In this document: positions 60,777 through 64,000 of the stretch, in pieces
How the letters are laid out: each line of letters starts with the position of its first letter
How positions within the stretch are numbered: the first letter of the stretch is position 1
DNA from: Labilithrix sp.
GTDB taxonomy: Bacteria; Myxococcota_A; Polyangia; Polyangiales; Polyangiaceae
Assembly (NCBI GenBank): GCA_019637225.1
Contig: JAHBWC010000032.1
Coordinates: 1 to 64,000 of the forward strand
Length of the DNA stretch: 64,000 nt
Direction: 5' to 3'
Made by a program: the position numbers and the translations under genes
Notes under the pieces: generated by a model
What the model saw: the letters and a program-made list of their open reading frames with translations, nothing else
The model's database searches: none
Told to the model about the DNA's origin: nothing

Positions 60777-63236
60777 ATGAAGTGGACGAACCGGCTCGGC
60801 AAATGGCTCTTCGTCGGAGGTGCGTGGTCGGCCACCGCCCTGATGCTGGGCGCGGCAGGCACTGGCTGCCTCGCGCGTCCGGTGGGCCAGCAGCCGCCGA
60901 CGACGAAGGTCAATTTCACGTCGACCGTCTCGCAGCAGGCCGTCGACAAGGTCGACCTCCTGTTCGCGATCGACAACTCGGCGTCGATGGGAGACAAGCA
61001 GGCGATCCTCGCGGACGCCGTCCCCGACCTGATCAACGGCCTCCTCAAGCCGCGCTGCGTGGACAGCGACGGCAAGCCCGACTCGAAGGGCTCGGTCGCC
61101 GATCCCGCGGGCAACAAGGAAAACCGCTACGGCTGCCCGGTGAACTTCGAGCCGGAGTTCAAGCCGGTCACCGACATGCACATCGGCGTCGTGTCGTCGT
61201 CGCTCGGTAACTTCGGCGGCGACGTCTGCGTCGCCGCGAACCCGCGCACGAACGACCGCGGGCGCCTCCTCAACATCAACCCGAACGGCGGCGAGATCGA
61301 CCTCGCCAAGCCCGGAAACTTCCTCGCGTGGTTCCCCCAGGCCGAGGAGAACAACGATCCGAAGCGCCACCCGCCGCCGGAGAAGCCGATCCGCACGATC
61401 GACGGGGCGGACGGGCTCACCGAGAACTTCCGCAACCTCGTCGTCGGCGTCGGCCAGAACGGCTGCGGTCTCGAGGCGCAGCTCGAGAGCGTCTACCGCT
61501 TCCTCATCCAGCCGGACCCCTGGGACGTCGTCAAGCTCGACAACTTCAACCAGGCGGACCTCGGCGACGGCGTCGACATCGAGGTGCTCCAGCAGCGCGC
61601 CGACTTCCTCCGTCCGGACTCGCTCGTCGCGATCATCATGCTGACGGACGAGGACGACTCGTCGGCGGACCCGCTCGCGATCGGCGGCCAGGGCTGGGCC
61701 TTCATGGCCAAGAACTTCCCCGGCTCGAAGGTCTTCCGCGGCGGCACGGGCCAGGGCACGACGGCGCCTCGCGGCACCACCGCCTGCCAGGACCCGAAGC
61801 TCGGGCCGGGGAGCGAGGAGTGCACCTCCTGCGGCTTCCAGAGCCTGTGCGACCCGAACCAGCCCTCCTGCCAGAAGATCAAGCAGGACGCGAACTGCAC
61901 GAAGCCCGGCCAGGCCGACAAGAACGGCGAAGGCTACAACGGCTACTACGGGTCGAAGGACGACGAGCTCAACGTGCGCTTCCACCGCATGAAGGAGCGT
62001 TACGGCATCGATCCCCAGTACCCGATCCGACGCTACGTCGACGGCTTCACGAAGTTCCGCGTGCCCGACCGCAAGGCCGAGCACGTCACGAAGGTCGCCG
62101 CGAACGGCCGGCGCGACATCGCCAGCTACACGAGCACCGCGAAGTGCACGAACCCGCTCTTCGCCGCCAAGCTCCCGCGGGCGACGGGCGACGAGCTCTG
62201 CTCGCTCCCGCGCAGCACGCGTAGCCCGGACCTCATCTTCTTCGCCGTCGTCGGCGGGGTGCCCCACCAGCTCCTCCACTTCGACGCGGAGGACCCGGAG
62301 AAGAGCCGGATCACCAACGACGACTGGGTGAAGATCCTCGGGCGCGATCCGGCGAACTTCGACTTCGACGGCATCGACCCGCACATGATCCAGTCGGTCG
62401 CCCCGCGCACGCAGGCGGGCCTCAAGGGCGCCGATCAGCCGCGCGGCTCGAACGGCGACGACAAGATCCACGGCCGCGAGTGGAACACGGACCAGTCCGA
62501 CCTCCAGTACGCGTGCACGTTCGACCTCCCGCAGCCGCGCGAGTGCGCCGCGAACGATCCGTCGTGCGACTGCACGCCGGAGTCGAGCACGAACCAGCCG
62601 CTCTGCGGGCAGGGCAACCAGCAGATCAAGGCCAAGGCGTACCCGACGACGCGCGAGTTCCAGGTCGTCCGCGCGCTCGGCGACCAGGGCGTCATCTCGT
62701 CGCTCTGCCCGATCCAGCTCGACAACCCGACCCTGCCCACGTACGGCTACCGCCCCGCGGTCGCGGCGATCATCGATCGCCTGAAGAACGCCCTCACGAC
62801 GCAGTGCCTCCCGCAGAAGCTGCGTGAGGCGAACGCGGAGCCGGCGCCCGTGCCGTGCCTCGTCCTCGCTCAGCTCAGCGAGCCGACGGACAAATGCGAG
62901 ACCTACGGCCTGCAGCCGCCGGCGAAGGCGATCCTCGACGTCTTCCTCGAGCAGCAGCGCGCCGAGACCGGCAACGCCGGCGACGGCGGCCTCGACCTCG
63001 CCGCCCTCCCGGTCTGCGAGATCCCGCAGGAGACCGTCGGGCGCGGCGATACCTGCAAGGACGTCACCGACAAGCGCTGGTGCTACGTGGAGAACGATCC
63101 GGGGAACAAGAAGAACCCCGCGGGTCGCTGTCCGCAGGCGCTGATCTTCTCGAGCGGCACGGCCGAGCTCGTCGGCGCGCGCTTCAGCCTCCAGTGCATC
63201 CAGCAGTTCGCCGCAGGCGAAGCCGCGGGCGACTGA
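60777..63236 (+). CDS. VWA-type cysteine-rich lipoprotein, paralog 2
   Basis: 819-aa exported lipoprotein, paralog of the gene at 53786-56083. The signal ends in GTGC (Cys about residue 31). KVDLLFAIDNSASMGDKQ holds the MIDAS-like DNSAS. The shared blocks are TDMHIGVVSSSLG, GCGLEAQLESVYRFL, TDEDDSSADPL, NVRFHRMKERYG, VVGGVPHQLL and IHGREWNTD. It is longer chiefly from a Cys-rich insert (about 340-390). A hairpin starts right at its stop and an intrinsic terminator follows. Function unknown; adhesion or complex assembly is inferred from VWA domains in general. Confidence 0.82.
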   Translation: MKWTNRLGKWLFVGGAWSATALMLGAAGTGCLARPVGQQPPTTKVNFTSTVSQQAVDKVDLLFAIDNSASMGDKQAILADAVPDLINGLLKPRCVDSDGKPDSKGSVADPAGNKENRYGCPVNFEPEFKPVTDMHIGVVSSSLGNFGGDVCVAANPRTNDRGRLLNINPNGGEIDLAKPGNFLAWFPQAEENNDPKRHPPPEKPIRTIDGADGLTENFRNLVVGVGQNGCGLEAQLESVYRFLIQPDPWDVVKLDNFNQADLGDGVDIEVLQQRADFLRPDSLVAIIMLTDEDDSSADPLAIGGQGWAFMAKNFPGSKVFRGGTGQGTTAPRGTTACQDPKLGPGSEECTSCGFQSLCDPNQPSCQKIKQDANCTKPGQADKNGEGYNGYYGSKDDELNVRFHRMKERYGIDPQYPIRRYVDGFTKFRVPDRKAEHVTKVAANGRRDIASYTSTAKCTNPLFAAKLPRATGDELCSLPRSTRSPDLIFFAVVGGVPHQLLHFDAEDPEKSRITNDDWVKILGRDPANFDFDGIDPHMIQSVAPRTQAGLKGADQPRGSNGDDKIHGREWNTDQSDLQYACTFDLPQPRECAANDPSCDCTPESSTNQPLCGQGNQQIKAKAYPTTREFQVVRALGDQGVISSLCPIQLDNPTLPTYGYRPAVAAIIDRLKNALTTQCLPQKLREANAEPAPVPCLVLAQLSEPTDKCETYGLQPPAKAILDVFLEQQRAETGNAGDGGLDLAALPVCEIPQETVGRGDTCKDVTDKRWCYVENDPGNKKNPAGRCPQALIFSSGTAELVGARFSLQCIQQFAAGEAAGD

Positions 63237-63259
63237 TCGAAGCGGTCTAACCGCTTCGA
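63237..63259 (+). terminator. hairpin directly after the VWA lipoprotein stop
   Basis: A perfect 9-bp stem (TCGAAGCGG / CCGCTTCGA) with a 5-nt loop starts on the first base after TGA 63234-63236. No T-run follows; it may protect the mRNA 3' end or help the terminator 17 nt further on. Confidence 0.45.
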
Positions 63260-63275
63260 CGTCCCCGACGCGAGA

Positions 63276-63306
63276 GGGGCGGGCCCAGAGCGGGCTCGCC
63301 CCTTTT
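63276..63306 (+). terminator. intrinsic terminator
   Basis: An 11-bp stem (GGGGCGGGCCC / GGGCTCGCCCC, one G-T pair) with a 5-nt loop is followed by TTTTCGTTT. This is the best Rho-independent terminator in the window and ends the VWA lipoprotein transcript. Confidence 0.8.
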
Positions 63307-63367
63307 CGTTTGCCCGCCGGAAGGGCGTGTTCCCCGCCCGAGGGCTCCTGATATCGTCGTCGGCGCG

Positions 63368-64000
63368 ATGGTGAACGCCAAGAAGACGATCCTCGTCATC
63401 GAGGACGAACCTCACATCGTGATGGGCCTCCGCGACGCGCTCGAGTTCGAGGGCTTCGCCACGATCTCGGCGGGGAAGGGGAAGGACGGCGTCCAGCTCG
63501 CGCGGACGCACAGCCCCGACGCGGTGATCCTCGACCTGATGCTCCCCGACATCAACGGCTACGCCGTCTGCGAGGAGCTGCGCCGGGTCAGCCCGTTCGT
63601 CCCGATCATCATGCTGACGGCGCGCTCGCAGGAGACCGACAAGATCCGCGGCCTCGACGCGGGCGCCGACGACTACGTCACGAAGCCGTTCAGCGTGAAC
63701 GAGCTCATCGCGCGCATGCGGGCGATCCTGCGGCGCGCGTCACGGCCGAGCGCGGCGCCGGAGGTCCTGGCGATCGGCGAGGCGCAGGTGAACTTCTCGA
63801 CCCACACGCTCATGGCGCTCGGGGTGGAGCACGCGCTCTCGTTCTACGAGGTCGAGCTCTTGCGGCTCCTCTCCGAGCGCGTCGGCCAGCCCGTGAGCCG
63901 CGACGAGATCCTCCAGAAGATCTGGGGCCTCGACGCGTCGCCGACGAACCGTACCGTCGACAACTTCATCGTGAAGCTGCGAAAGAAGATCGAGCGATCG
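63368..64000 (+). CDS. OmpR-family response regulator (3' end outside window)
   Basis: The first 211 residues of a two-component response regulator. The receiver domain has the acidic pocket E12-D13, phospho-acceptor Asp56 in VILDLMLPD, Thr84 and Lys106 (YVTKPF). A winged-helix output domain starts near residue 130; its recognition part NRTVDNFIVKLRKKIE is reached at the window edge. No stop codon is present in the window. The partner kinase is not in view and may lie downstream. ATG 63368 is used. Confidence 0.9.
   Translation, partial: MVNAKKTILVIEDEPHIVMGLRDALEFEGFATISAGKGKDGVQLARTHSPDAVILDLMLPDINGYAVCEELRRVSPFVPIIMLTARSQETDKIRGLDAGADDYVTKPFSVNELIARMRAILRRASRPSAAPEVLAIGEAQVNFSTHTLMALGVEHALSFYEVELLRLLSERVGQPVSRDEILQKIWGLDASPTNRTVDNFIVKLRKKIERS

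Overview
The window is a 64 kb piece of very GC-rich chromosomal DNA with dense coding. The features that point to a myxobacterium (Myxococcota, most likely Polyangiales/Sorangiineae) are: many cysteine-rich outer-surface lipoproteins, a MopE-type metal-binding motif, an IgGFc-binding-like lipoprotein, a TPR/PEGA protein, a eukaryote-like Ser/Thr kinase fused to a sigma-54 activator, and AddAB-type rather than RecBCD-type recombination. This placement is inferred from gene content, not from a database search. I see no IS element, integrase, phage gene or CRISPR array; the region looks like stable chromosome.

Layout. 0.2-5.9 kb: asnS, a hotdog thioesterase, an MpaB/DUF2236 oxygenase-like protein, a small Cys-rich lipoprotein and an IgGFc-binding-like lipoprotein. 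5.9-9.4 kb (leftward): a TPR/PEGA membrane protein, a MopE-motif lipoprotein and a 47-aa zinc-ribbon protein. 9.5-13.4 kb: two coupled ArsA/Get3-like ATPases resembling mycobacterial BagA/BagB, then an unknown membrane protein. 13.4-21.8 kb: an enolase-superfamily epimerase, exported Lys/Ala-rich and lipoprotein genes, an M3 metallopeptidase lipoprotein, a strongly charge-segregated repeat lipoprotein, a Spy/CpxP-like protein and two paralogous Cys-rich lipoproteins. 21.9-26.7 kb: one 1607-residue regulator joining a protein kinase, a degenerate NTPase, TPRs, a GAF domain, a sigma-54 AAA+ domain and a Fis-type HTH. 26.8-33.6 kb: addB-addA. 33.9-36.3 kb: a DUF362 protein, tRNA-Arg(CCT) and a PEBP/YbhB lipoprotein.

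36.4-45.4 kb is a tightly overlapping operon for a CDP-linked 6-deoxyhexose: a CDP-glucose 4,6-dehydratase-like enzyme, a C-3 methyltransferase, an RmlC-like cupin, a C-4 reductase-like SDR and glucose-1-phosphate cytidylyltransferase. It continues with a methyltransferase and two large polytopic membrane proteins that look like GT-C transferases. The expected product is a branched 3-C-methyl-6-deoxysugar for a cell-surface glycan. 45.4-49.1 kb: maleylacetoacetate isomerase-like GST, a one-POTRA Omp85 protein coupled to a DUF4390-like protein, and an L,D-transpeptidase. 49.1-53.7 kb: a divergent SUV3-like helicase and uvrC.

53.8-63.2 kb: two large paralogous VWA-type lipoproteins flank a small metabolic island. 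The island has a flavin monooxygenase converging on a translationally coupled methyltransferase / polyprenyl-type GT2 / PLP-decarboxylase operon. The window ends inside an OmpR-family response regulator. The most unusual items are the kinase-sigma54 fusion with its divergent lipoprotein pair, the GT2-decarboxylase island between the VWA lipoproteins, the asymmetric ATPase pair, and the charge-segregated lipoprotein.
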